From assembly GCA_949987705.1 (NCBI GenBank), contig CATLJY010000875.1, forward strand, positions 1 to 64,000: a stretch of DNA of 64,000 bases. The letters are read 5' to 3'. A model generated the notes under the pieces. That model worked only from the letters and a program-made list of their open reading frames with translations. It made no database searches and was not told where the DNA came from. Positions 1-10,353 of this stretch are shown here, one piece after another. Every line of letters starts with the position of its first letter. The first letter of the stretch is position 1. The position numbers and the translations under genes were made by a program. The stretch is from Thereva unica (Eukaryota > Arthropoda > Insecta > Diptera > Therevidae).

Positions 1-45
1 AATTATCAAATTCGACAGCCATAAATCCCCTTAATATACGGTCAC

Positions 46-190
46 AAACACACAATAAAATAGCGAAAATCAAACTCAATACCCAACAATGCAAATTAAC
101 TTACACACACAACCAAACAATAAAATAGCAAACTCCAATCTCAATATCCAACAATTCAATTTTAAATGCACACACAAACAAACAATAAAG
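46..190. repeat. Imperfect tandem repeat, period about 65 bp
   Basis: The motif ACAATAAA recurs near 52, 116 and 182, inside longer matching stretches (CAATACCCAACAATGCAA against CAATATCCAACAATTCAA). That gives just over two copies of a roughly 65 bp unit rich in CA and AAAC. No coding potential is seen. It could be the edge of a satellite or of a retroelement leader that starts outside the window. Confidence 0.6.
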
Positions 191-352
191 CAATGTATAA
201 TAGAATACGCATCAGGAATGCGGGATAACGGGACTCGTTTTTGCCGTTTTATAAAAATCGCCTGATCGTGGAGGAAAAGAAAAAATTTTTGCAGGGAGAG
301 AGTCAGTTTTTGGTCAAGGCGTGAATGGATCGGAACTTAGAAGGGTCTAGAG

Positions 353-584
353 CAGTGGCGGGCAAACCTATACAGCTAAAGAAATGCATTTGTGTAAAAG
401 CTATCAAAAGCTTTCTAAAGCTTCACACTGTTATCCACTATATGAGCACAAAGTCGCTCAAAATACGCTCCCACTCGCATGAGACTGATATGCTTTTTTG
501 TGCATATTCGAGTCATTTGACTTCGTATACATATTCAGAGCTTTAAAGCTCATTTGCCCGCGGGCATAGGAATGCCCAGCACTG
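353..584. mobile_element. hAT-type MITE, 232 bp
   Basis: The element starts CAGTGGCGGGCA and its far end, reverse complemented, reads CAGTGCTGGGCA, a 12 bp terminal inverted repeat with two mismatches. It is flanked by a perfect 8 bp direct repeat GTCTAGAG (345-352 and 585-592). An 8 bp target duplication and CAGTG termini are hallmarks of the hAT superfamily. The inside encodes nothing recognisable, so it is a non-autonomous element that would need a hAT transposase in trans. Confidence 0.85.
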
Positions 585-592
585 GTCTAGAG

Positions 593-2199
593 AGAAAAAT
601 GAAAAACGTGGCGCGATTGGGGATTTTCCCTTGTTTTTTTGAAATCAATAAGTCCTAGATAGAGTTATGTTAAGATGCTAGAAAAGCTATGAGAAGAAAA
701 ATAAACTAGGTTGACTTGAAAGGTGCTGTGTGTTGTAACTGAAAGAAAATACGAAATTAAGTTGAAAATTAAAAAAGTCAGGTTATCATAGTGATGTGAT
801 TGTTAGTTTTTATCAAAAGTTCAGAATAAATTGATAAAGTAAAAACAGAAAGAAAAAGAAGAAGGGTCATTCGAGGATCAGGGCGATGTTGGGCTCTTAA
901 GCCGGAAAATGTTCAAGTGAAAACCAATATTTTGTGTATCCTGTACTTCTCTGGATTATTAGAACGTAGGAGCTCTTATATATTTCCAATTGGGGCCTTC
1001 CATCTCCTAAATATGATGAGCATAATAATACGGTCAAACCGCTGGACAACCTGGGAATACTGTGAAAACTGATAAGTACCTTGCGTTTATATTACTGCTT
1101 TCCTTGGGCTATCATAGCCAGTGAAATTGATCCTATTTTATTTAAAGTAACTATTAAGAAGTTAATTATACAATCCAATAAATATATTCCATCGACCGGA
1201 AAGGTTGCTTATTTGATAATAATACTCATGAGTTTTTAATCCCGTTTACTAAATTAATTATTAATAAATATAATATCCATAATACTAATACCAGAATAAC
1301 CACCAATAAAAAAAAAAAAACCAGCCATAACTAAGAATATAAAGGAAAGAAGAAAAGAAAAAAAAATTTAGTAATAATATCAGTTAAATCGTAAACCACA
1401 TGCATTCCTAATTGTGTGTATGTATGTATGAATACGTATAAAGATGTGGCACGTCGTGAATTATTAAATTTGAAGCTTATAACTTATAAAAATTTTAATA
1501 TATAGATTAGTAGAGTGGCGATATATATATATTATCGTAAATATCGTAAACCACATGCATACATAATTTGTGTGAATATATGAACTCGTATAACTATGTG
1601 GCCAGGCGTAAATTTTTAGATTTGAAACTTATAACTTATAAAATTTAAATATATAGATTAGTAGAGTAGAGAAAGATAGATATCTGGAAATAGCTAGATA
1701 ATGATAAATGAGATATGTAGATTATTAAAAATGAATTATATACCCAATCAAGGGATGAAATAGTCAGGCTATAAAAATCAAAATACATAGGTTAGTAAAT
1801 TGAAACATATATGATTTTATTAAAGTCGGAGTGTACATATATAACATTAAAATCGAATTTACACTTATAATAGTCAAGATCGAAATAATATGAAATAAAA
1901 TGAAATAGACAAAACCCATAATGGATTAACAATCAATATAACACGAACCCCACATAATAGTAAAAATTGAAAAATTAATATATAAAATGAAATAAAATAA
2001 ACTAAACCTAATGAATACGTATGAATGAAGATAATGAATAAACAATAAATAGAATACAAAAAGAGACTGACGAATCAACGAAATAATAAACCCGTGAATA
2101 TGCTCGGCTAAAGATGCTCAAAGGGAGGGAGAGGCCCCAGGACGTACGATGCCCTCAATAAGGTAAGTGCTTACCTTTAATAACAAGTAATTTTGGTGT
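593..2199. other. AT-rich stretch without a recognisable gene
   Basis: Apart from the tandem duplication at 1388-1673, I see only AT-rich sequence, homopurine and poly(A) tracts and short chance open frames. No coding motif, RNA gene or element terminus is supported. Because 2200-2615 resembles the leader of errantivirus-1, part of this stretch may be older leader sequence of a related element. Confidence 0.5.
1388..1673. repeat. Tandem duplication, unit about 155 bp
   Basis: Two neighbouring units begin ATCGTAAACCACATGCAT (1388 and 1543) and both carry GTGTG, a CGTATAA stretch, ATGTGGC, TTATAACTTATAAAA and ATATATAGATTAGTAGAG in the same order. They differ by scattered substitutions and small indels, so the duplication is not very recent. 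No coding function is seen. Confidence 0.75.
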
Positions 2200-2615
2200 T
2201 CCCCTCCTGAATATGGGAGCGTAACCAGTGACCATTTCTCCCCCCTGTATATCGGCCCCCTCTTGTTGGCCTCGGTAGGTTTGGTTCTCCGCCACCGCCG
2301 CTCCCTTCTATATTTATCGTATTCAGGCACGAGTTCTTAGTTTTCTTTAAACTGTCACCCTCCGGCATCCCTGTACCGCGAACCCCACCCCATCCGGCGA
2401 GCTAGTTTGCGCACCGCACGTCGTGCCGACGATCGGTACAGCGGATGTTCCAATTGCGGCAATCTTCCTCGGCGATCAAGCCTGGCAAGCTACCTTCCTT
2501 TCGCCCCTTTTCTCTAATTATTTTTTTGTGTAAAGCGAGTCGTGCGCATCCTTACTGAGATGTGTTTATTTTCCTACTTCGTGCTAAGGCACACCCACCC
2601 CAGACAGTTACAAAT
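2200..2615 (+). other. Relic related to the errantivirus-1 leader
   Basis: This stretch and the end of the errantivirus-1 leader (about 9480-9920) share, in the same order, a C-rich tract, GGCACGAG, CTGTCAC, CGAAC followed by CATCCGGCGAGCTAGT, then TTCGTGCTA and a GACAG-TTACAA block. A GTAAGT-like motif precedes both. The copies are clearly diverged. It looks like the leader of an older, related element whose LTRs and genes are gone from this side. It lies directly upstream of a Harbinger relic. Confidence 0.6.
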
Positions 2616-2699
2616 TTCTATCCATTCTTTTTGCGTGGCTGGAAACTAATTAAAAACTTAATTTAAAATAGTCTTACATATGTTTCTTACTATTTCAGA

Positions 2700-3237
2700 A
2701 TACTACTATGTATAAAGAAGACTTCCTTTAGTAAAGAGGCTACAAATGCATTTAATATGGCCAAGGGTTTGGCAGAAAATATTACACAACAACCGGCAGC
2801 CAGACTACCACAAACAAAAGAGGAGATCTTTTGTTATTATCTTTGTGCTGAACTAAAAAAAAAGTTCAGTTAGAAGATAATTATGAAGATGTCACGTGGA
2901 AGATTTTGGAAACCGTTCGTGATGCTGTAAAGAAGGATGCAGTCGAACGGAACAATTTTGTGTCTTTAGCTGGAAGCAGCTCATTCAATTCATTAAATGA
3001 ATATGAAGAAAACTCTCCCAAAAAAATGGTTGGGAATAAGGTTGAAATCCTTAGAGCCGACGTATTGAGAAATACTTTCAGTACACCGGATTTATTCAAT
3101 ACTACAACGTGGTCTGACTGTGATGTGGAGTATACGTCAACTCCAACGAAGGATAGCTCTTCTATTCCACATGAGGTGGACTACCTTCAATCCGATATGG
3201 ATGATGTTTTTGATGAAAACGCTAACTTTGGATAATA
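2700..3237 (+). pseudogene. C-terminal part of a MADF/BESS-type Harbinger accessory protein
   Basis: A TTTCAG acceptor ends at 2698 and is followed by a frame rich in Lys, Glu and Gln. A one-base shift in the A9 run near 2862 moves it into the frame that ends at 3237. The tail (VTWKILETVRDAVKKDA) resembles the C-terminal BESS-like end of MADF proteins that accompany PIF/Harbinger transposases. The DNA-binding MADF half is missing upstream, where leader-like sequence begins. It converges on the transposase fragment on the opposite strand, the gene order of several other Harbinger copies here. The family call rests on composition and context more than on a strong motif. Confidence 0.5.
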
Positions 3238-3847
3238 ATATAAGCAAACACATTGTTGGGATTAATTATTTTTCCTAGGCAAACTAGGCTTGAGTCTGGT
3301 GTGAGTATGCTTTACAAGTAATAAGAAGAAGAAGTGTCATGAAATTATTCACTCTGTTAATAAAAGAAGTCTGTCATAAAACTATTTTTCATGTTAATAA
3401 AAGTAAAAGGTTTTGTAAAAATCAGTTTGTAATAAAAAGTAAAAAACAGTTTATAATAATAAAAAGTGGGAGATAATAATAAAAAAGTTTTGTTTTTACA
3501 TTTGACCTCATTCATGCATAAATAACATCATAACACACTCACACATGTACGTTTAATTTAAATAAAAGTTAGTCTATTTATTATAATTTGTATTATTAAA
3601 GCGGAAAATGCCCATTCATAAGTATAAATGCAGAGGTACCTAGTGGCGTATCGGTTGAAGTGAAGAGACTCGATATTATTTTTATTAATTAGTATCTTTG
3701 TTGGTATATTTGAATTTCGTGATGATTAGAGTTACATCAATAGAATGAAGATTACATCAATAGAAATAATATTACAAATATCTAGGCAGCAAAATAACTG
3801 AAAACTATGTATAAACTCACTTTCAAATAGGTTTTCTGCATGTTTTT
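3238..3847. other. Spacer between two convergent Harbinger gene relics
   Basis: AT-rich, with several TAATAAAAG motifs that could serve as polyadenylation signals for the upstream MADF relic. No further transposase exon is visible here, so the C-terminal catalytic half of the opposite-strand transposase has been lost. Confidence 0.5.
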
Positions 3848-4300
3848 CTAAATAGCTTCACACACTTCTATCACTCCTTCCGAAATATATTTATTTGATA
3901 GCCTGGTTTGAAAATTGAGGCTTTGAAAAGATTCCCCTGTGGCCAAGGACCTTAAAACTGACGCAAGCTTTTCTTCCACTGGAACAGCTAATCGCATTAA
4001 TGTGTCTTTTCTGCTTATATCAGAAGAAATAAGACCGAGTATTTCATGAAAACATGTTTCATCCATCCGTAGGTAATTTCTATACCCACTTAAATCTGTT
4101 AATCGAAGTTCTTTTTGAAGAAAATTAAAACTTCCTTGAGAGTTCCTAGCCCGCCTCCAAATTGTAATCCAGATCTTTTTTTTGCGACTTTTTACGATGT
4201 CTTCTGCTGCTAGAAATAGCATCGACGAAGCGCTTGCAAATAATAAAGCAAGCATTTCGTTTTCATCATCCTCAATATTTTGGATCTCCGCAAAATTCAG
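3848..4300 (-). pseudogene. PIF/Harbinger transposase, N-terminal fragment
   Basis: The frame encodes an acidic, hydrophobic start (NIEDDENEMLALLFASAS), then a segment WRRARNSQGSFNFLQKELR, RMDETCFHEIL and EEKLASVLRSLATGESFQSL. This order (basic WW/WR region, a FxxYLRM-like helix, then ERLxxxLRxLATG) is the usual N-terminal half of PIF/Harbinger nucleases, which cut and paste DNA flanked by 3 bp TWA duplications. Unlike other copies in this window, no intron interrupts LRSLATG. The DDE core with IDGKH, GDxAF and the Glu motif is absent, so the copy is dead. It is a different lineage from Harbinger-A to -E. Confidence 0.75.
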
Positions 4301-4435
4301 TTTGAAAAATATTTTTTTTATTAACGGAATTTATTCTTTAGATTTTCTTCTCATTTTCACATGCAATTGCCAACTGCCAATTCAAGCGAAAATACACATA
4401 CATAGGTAATCATAGTATGTACAATAATTTGGTGT

Positions 4436-4520
4436 CTGCAGTAAGGTCGCATCGTGTCACATCTCTATGCGCGCTTACTGCTGAGCTTACTGCAGTAAGC
4501 TCGACACGTGTCGCATCCAC
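4436..4520. repeat. Short direct repeat, 54 bp spacing, with a palindromic middle
   Basis: CTGCAGTAAGGTCGCATCGT (4436) is repeated as CTGCAGTAAGCTCGACACGT (4490), and GCTTACTG-CAGTAAGC between them forms a hairpin. It could be the terminal or subterminal region of the Harbinger relic to its left, but no matching end was found on the other side. Confidence 0.45.
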
Positions 4521-4549
4521 CATAAACTTCGATTATTTAAATATTGTTG

Positions 4550-4960
4550 ATGGAAGTGAAGTTTGTCCGATTAATGAATTACCAACAAAAAATAGCAGAT
4601 TGGAAGCTCAAAGATCAAGATGCGCTAAGTGAAAATGTTCTAGCTGTTGAGACTTCCATTGCATTCATTATTATTTATTTAAAACCCTCAAAAGGAGTTT
4701 GGGAATACCTAAAAGATCCGAATGAAAAGAGTACTGTTAGGAAAAAAGTTACACACTTCCGAAAATTAGTCAACTTGAAAATGGAACCAAGTCTATCAAC
4801 TGAAAGAATTAAGCTCTAATTTTATTGATGAAGATCTGCTTGTGGTTATTTTACTTGATACTCAACAACCACAATAATTATGATAATACAGTTGCCCATA
4901 AAACTATAAATTATTCACGATACAATCCAAGGCGATTTAAAAACAATAATAACACAGCCC
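4550..4960 (+). pseudogene. Ty1/copia-type gag fragment
   Basis: The frame reads NYQQKIADWKLKDQDALSEN, VETSIAFIIIYLKPSKGVWEYL and RKKVTHFRKLVNLKMEPSLS. This matches the order seen in the UBN2-type gag of copia retrotransposons (WKxKDxxA, then helices, then KxVWDxL, then a short basic helix). After a frame change near 4810 it continues with DEDLLVVILLD-like residues, then NYSRYNPRRFKNNNN, the basic linker before a CCHC knuckle that is lost where the foldback element begins. No protease, integrase or RT remains. The gag shell normally packages the retrotransposon RNA; this copy cannot. Confidence 0.65.
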
Positions 4961-5562
4961 CACAAAAAAAACAAAAAGTGTCAGACCTGGGGGTCTCACT
5001 AGGCTTACTATATGTTTTCGGGGTCGCTGAATCTGAATATGAGGTCTGTATAGCTCTATCGGGTCTAGGAGGGGGAGGAACCCCCGAAAAGGGGGTTTTA
5101 AGGCTTATTTTTTGAGGTTATGGCTAATCCTAGACCCGATAGAGCTAAATAGACCTCATATTCAGATTCAGCGACCCCGAAAACATATAGTAAGCCTAGT
5201 GAGACCCCCAGGTCTGACACTTTTTTTTGTGGGTCTGTGCACAGCCCAGCGTATTGTATAATGTGCACAGTCCCACAAAAAAAAGTTTCAGACCTGGGGG
5301 TCTAACTAGGCTTACTATATGTTTTCGGGGTCGCTGAATCTGAATATGAGGTCTATATAGCTCTATCGGGTCTAGGATTAGCCATAACCTCAAAAAATAA
5401 GCCTTAAAACCCCCTTTTCGGCTTATTTTTTGAGGTTATGGCTAATCCTAGACCCGATAGAGCTATATAGACCTCATATTCAGATTCAGCGACCCCGAAA
5501 ACATTTAGTAAGCCTAGTGAGACCTCCAGGTCTGACACTTTTTGTTTTTTTGTGGGGCTGTG
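4953..5562. mobile_element. Foldback (palindromic) element, tandem dimer
   Basis: The outer ends are inverted copies of CACAGCCCCACAAAAAAA. Between them lie two long palindromes in tandem (about 4953-5237 and 5270-5562), each with arms of roughly 130-145 bp carrying GTCAGACCTGGGGGTCT, TAGGCTTACTATATGTTTTC, GGGGTCGCTGAATCTGAATA and TAGCTCTATCGGGTCTAGG. Copy 2 is a nearly perfect hairpin. Copy 1 has lost part of the inner left arm, which is replaced by a short G/C-rich hairpin. The two are joined by a GTGCACAG...GTGCACAG spacer. No protein is encoded. Such structures fit foldback-type non-autonomous DNA elements; no clear target duplication was found. Confidence 0.75.
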
Positions 5563-5699
5563 AATCAATCTAAAAATCCAAGAAAATTTTCAATCAGTTG
5601 TAACAAGTGAACATGCTATAACTTGCACTAAAATCAGTCCTCAGTCAACTGAAGAAACCAAAATCGTTAAACATAGGAACAATCAAATGGTCAAAATAT

Positions 5700-6122
5700 A
5701 TTTAATAAAAAGCTTTTGAAACCAATAGTATATTTCAAGATGGTAGATCATTAAAAGAATTAAAATTAAGCAAGAATTCTGTAGTTACGAATAATCGTAA
5801 AATGGTTAATAAAGATGATGGAGAATTTATAGAATTAGAAAACATTATACTTTTAAACAATGTAAAGCAAAGAAAATTAAATAGCAATTGCGATGAAAGA
5901 AACATTATCATGTTCAGAAATTGCACCATTCAGATTGACAATAGAAATTATAACAGTAAAATAAATAAATTCATTGATAGATTCGCAATTCCAAACAACA
6001 AAAATGTAATCTTTGTAAAAGATAAAATAACTTTTGAAGAAATTATATTCAAACAAGAAGATAATTTAAAGACTATAAAAGAATACCATAAATATGTTAA
6101 TAATGGTTTAGGAACAGTATAA
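5700..6122 (+). pseudogene. env: Errantivirus env, C-terminal fragment
   Basis: The frame carries GRSLKELKLSKN, NIILLNN, a CDERN-type cysteine motif, RNCTIQIDNRNY and KFIDRFAIPNNKNVIF. The same motifs occur in the same order in the env of errantivirus-2 (GKSLKELSKSKN, FNNCTIRINNRDF, KFVIPKNENITF). It is therefore the membrane-proximal ectodomain of a baculovirus-F-like envelope glycoprotein, which would mediate membrane fusion. The signal peptide, cleavage site and transmembrane segment are not present, and the frame opens after stops near 5700. It lies between the foldback dimer and errantivirus-1, so only a scrap of the parent element remains. Confidence 0.75.
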
Positions 6123-6213
6123 TAGGCGTAAATGCAGCCCGGCTAAATGCGAAATGCTGGTAAATGGACAAAAATTGTAATACCGTGTGATTTTTGTGTA
6201 TTTACCATGTATA

Positions 6214-6495
6214 AGTTAACGAAGTTAACGCGAAAATTTCGTAAAAATGGAAATAAGACCGCTGACTAGGCGTCTGGGACAACATGCGCCGCTCCAACAT
6301 GCGCATCCGCTCCACAGGTGGGAACCGTAATGTCAGCATATTTAGCATTATGCACCTAGGCTAATTATTTTATAAGAATATTTCTAAGTTTAGTCTTAGC
6401 CGAAGTCTTAAATCAAAAAGTTCATTTTAATAAAATTATATCTAAATAAAGGTGTTTATTTTTTTTAAATAAATTTACGTCATATAAATTTAACT
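6214..6495 (+). repeat. 5' LTR of errantivirus-1
   Basis: It is 282 bp long, starts AGTTAACGAAGTTAACGCG and ends ATATAAATTTAACT. AATAAA signals (CTAAATAAAGG and TTTAAATAAATT) lie near the 3' end. Three substitutions separate it from the copy at 14197-14478, about 1 percent. Confidence 0.95.
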
Positions 6496-6512
6496 GGCGC
6501 CCGAGCAGGGAC
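6495..6512 (+). promoter_or_regulatory. Primer binding site, tRNA-Lys type
   Basis: TGGCGCCCGAGCAGGGAC directly follows the 5' LTR, its first T being shared with the LTR end. It differs at one position from the well-known tRNA-Lys primer site of lentiviruses. This separates errantivirus-1 from the other two errantiviruses here, which carry a tRNA-Ser-type site. Confidence 0.85.
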
Positions 6513-9500
6513 TGAATAGTTTTATTATCTATTTTTTTAATCGGAAAAAAAATCTTTTCCAAAGATAAAGTAGTGAGAATACAAATTCAAACATTCATAT
6601 AGTGAAGTAAATAGTGTCCACTATAAAGATTAGAAAAGTTAGTGAAATAGATGTAACAAAGTGCGTAGCAAATTAAAAACTTGTGAAACTAGAAATCGAA
6701 AGTTGTGGAGAAGGTCGCCTAGTAGCTATGGAAGCAGCAAAAAGGAGTTTCAATCCGAGGAACAGCCACCCACGCAGGATTTTTAGACGACTACCACTGG
6801 TTCCCGCGCACTAGAAGAGCAAACTTTTCCGGGATTAGTGCGTGCAATGAAGAAGCTAAGACTCGCTATTTTGATGTAAGTCAATTTAGATATTGTTAGA
6901 TTGTTGGAAAAATATTTTAAATTTTCATAAGAAAATTTTTACTAAACATACTTTTATTTTTTTCATAGAAAAAAAAATCATTTAATCATATTTTACATTT
7001 TTTATCATAGAAACAAACATATTTTTATATTTCTTAAAACAAAACAAAAAATTTTTAATTATGTAACGGTCGGCAGTAAAACCGAAGTTATCCGGCTTTA
7101 TCCGTTCGAACAAAAAAAAAAGAAAAAAAGAAAAAAAAAACCATCTAAACAACCCTTTTTTCATTTCCGCACAATACCCATAAAAAAATAAAAAAATCCA
7201 AAAGAAAAATTCCCGTTTCAGCCAGAAAAATTCCTTCGCATCGAAACTTTCGGATAAAAACTTTTTTCTGCCTAAATTGCGCACGCCTATGTCCTAAATT
7301 AGCCCGTGGTTAAATTTCCCACCCACACATAGGCATCGGTCCAGAAAATTCTATCGGGTAGCGGCGCAGCCAATCCAGGCCATTTGCGCAAGAATAATCG
7401 CATGACGCCGAGGCACACTTATGAAAACTGTATGTAGCCTGCACGTATGTATAGGGACACATACGCAACTACTCATTGATGCGAGCGCAGGAATTTCTTT
7501 TTAGAGCTATCACCCCGCCCCCCAAAAAGCCACGCTGACCTTATAAGGAGAAAATTATTGAAGATTTCGAGGAAGCGTCCGGCACGAGTGGCTTAGGTTG
7601 GGGAGAGGACAAGATTGAGTCTTGCTTCGATATAAAGTTTTGAGACGCCGACGAAGAAGGAAGTCGCTCTTGGAGGTGGATAGACGCGCGATAGCAGGCA
7701 TTTGGTAAACGCGAAAAAGTTTTTTTGTAAAATTGTTATTTTGGTGCCCTGGTGAAAGTACTTTTGATTCTTTAATTCGATATTATCGTGATTTTTTTGT
7801 TGTAAAAGAAAAAAAAGTGCTCAACTTTGGTGGCTTCGGTGTCCTATATTCTCTAACGTTAGTTAAAGTTAAAGTACAAGGCTGGTGGTTATTGAGGAAT
7901 TTTCAATATAATTCATTTGTGCCATTTCTGAGTGCGTGTGTAAAAAACCACAAAAAAAAGGAGTTTAACAAAATAAGTGAATTCCTTTCTGATGTTAAAT
8001 TGTCCTAATTATTTCTGGTCGCTTTCGGCTACAGAATTCGTTCAAGAGATTTCAGACACGTCGCAGGGATATATATTTGTGAATTTGGAATTTAAGCAAA
8101 TTTTCAACACCACAACTATTTCAACGCTCCTAGCGCAGGACGTGGTAGCAGTGGTTACCAGCCGGCAGTTCATATGGTAAAACAACAAAAAAAAGGGATG
8201 ATAAGAAAAATCTGTTTTGCTAAGGTAACCTTTTTCTTATTAATTTAAAATCAAAAAAAGGAGAATTTAAAAAAAGAAAAAAAAAAAGAAAAAAAAAACA
8301 AAAAGGAAAATACAAAAAAATAATAAACTGTGCCGTAACAATTTTACTTTCCTCTTACTCATATAAGTGAAGATTTCTCATTGTAAATATGTATGTATGT
8401 AAACCTATTTTGTCCATCTTCACAATTTGATAGATAAAATGAGATTTTTTTTTATGCAAAGAAACAAATTATTTTTCTCTGCACCTAGGTGGCATGCGTA
8501 TTAAATTAGCCACACAAAAAAAGTTTTGTATGAATTATTTTGACATATACACCTACGCATTACTCAATCTACGGATGAATTAAATCAAAAGAATGTAAGA
8601 AGGAATCGATTTACTTTCTTTATTTTCATTTTTTTTACAAAAAAAGAGAAAATCACTCTTCCGTTTTTTTTAAACATAAAGTAAAATATATATTGAATAA
8701 AGAAATTTTTTTTTGTTAATGTTAATATCAAGAAATGTGGTGTTGTTCCTTTTGTGTGGTACTCAATGTATTAGAACATGTCGTTACCACTGTAATCTTT
8801 TTTTTACCGGAATACCATGATCATGGAGAGAGCTTGTAAGTACTGAATACAACTGAAATTAAAGAAAAAAAAACAAAAAAACTGGATAAATGCTTTAAAA
8901 TAATATTATGGCTAAGTGTAAGAGTAATAGAACTATAACCAGGGAGCTCCCGATTTGAAAATATAGGATAAGAAGAGAGTAATTTTTTTTGGAAGAAAAT
9001 ACGTTAATTTAGATTTATTTTGAAAACAAGTTATAAAATTGATTTAGTGATGTATTTTTTTAAGAACAAAATATTGAAGAGAAATTTATATTAGAAAAGT
9101 AGTATCTTTTTTTTCATAATCTGTCATTATATCCGGTTATAGATATAAATGTTAACGTAAAGTTGTATCAAAACACAAAAGAAAATAAAACAGAAAAAGA
9201 GAAAAAGGGAGAAAAGTGAAATAAAAGGAAAATTTAGTTTGTTTTGAATAAAAAGATTTTTTTGTTTCTCTTTGGGAAAATTCCTTTTGGCTGCCTAATG
9301 AGTGGCTCTGCGCCTTGTCCTGGAGCTTGAAGGGGGTGCATGTTTCCATAATTTTTCTGGCGCGTGCCTAATATATTTTTTTTTGTAACATGTAAAAACG
9401 ATATAGGGGAGCGGAGCATGGTGACCGGTGGAAGGCTGTGTGCCTACCAACCCAGCGTAAGTACTTAATGTAGATAGATAGTTTTTTTTCAGATTTCACC

Positions 9501-10353
9501 CCCCCCCCTCCCTTTAGCAGCTGCCCGCATGGCTGTGGCCTGATAGCCTCTACCCTCTCTCGATGGCCCTGGACGGGTCCGCACGTCGTCCCTTTGGTAT
9601 TCGAGTTTTTTTTTTATTCGGCACGAGATTTTCTTTTGATGGTCTTCCAATCTGTCACTTGCTTCGCCTTCAAGCACTACGAACTCCCCTCATCCGGCGA
9701 GCTAGTCCGCACATCGCCAGTAGTGCCGCACCTGAAGTGCATTGGAGGCAAGTGATTTTTCTTCGACGAACCCTCCCATCCGGACCATCCGTCCAGCCAC
9801 CTTCGACACGGTCAAAGTCCCCATCCTGTAATTTTTTTTGTAATGAGTTTGAGGCCCTGTGAGGCAATATTCCTAGATCTTCGTGCTATACCGGCACTCC
9901 TATCCCCCGACAGATTACAATTATTATGAATAAAGAAACGAAACAATTATAAAGAATAAACCCAAATAAAAATTATAAGAATAAAAGTGATAATAAACGA
10001 AAATAATTTTAGTAATAATATTATTAAAGAAAATACGTGCTAGTAACAATATTTTAAAGGAATTTAATTTTTTACAAATAAAAATACATACATAAAGAAG
10101 GAACAGAAAAGAAAGTGTTTGGTGAAATTAAAAACGACAGATAATAAATAAGGAAATTTATTTGACTTGAATATTTTTTAAATTTTTTATTTAATTAATT
10201 TTTTTTTGTTGACTTTTTCAAAATATTTCCCTTTTTTTTACATTATTTTTTCTATCTTCATTTCTGCATCGCCCCTAATAAGTTTATAGAAAGTGATTTT
10301 CTACGGTTTTAAGTGATCTCATTTCTCTTTATTTTCAACCAAGCGAATCAAAA
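6496..10353 (+). other. Very long untranslated leader of errantivirus-1
   Basis: Almost 3.9 kb separates the PBS from the gag start. It holds only short frames, many poly(A)/poly(T) runs and a C-rich part near 9498. A strong splice donor (GAT|GTAAGT, GT at 6876) lies 364 bases after the PBS and could join to the acceptor at 13112 to make env RNA. A possible second intron has a donor GCGTAAGTAC near 9459 and an acceptor TTTTTTTCAG near 9493. The 9480-9920 part is homologous to the relic at 2200-2615. I found no inverted repeat or target duplication marking a nested insertion. Confidence 0.6.

Noticed and set aside
4953..5562. CRISPR-like repeated units
   Set aside because: The repeated blocks are inverted arms of two palindromes, not short direct repeats with unique spacers.
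7733..8180. Small genes in the errantivirus-1 leader
   Set aside because: The frames are short and AT-driven, with no motif, and overlap each other. They look like chance.
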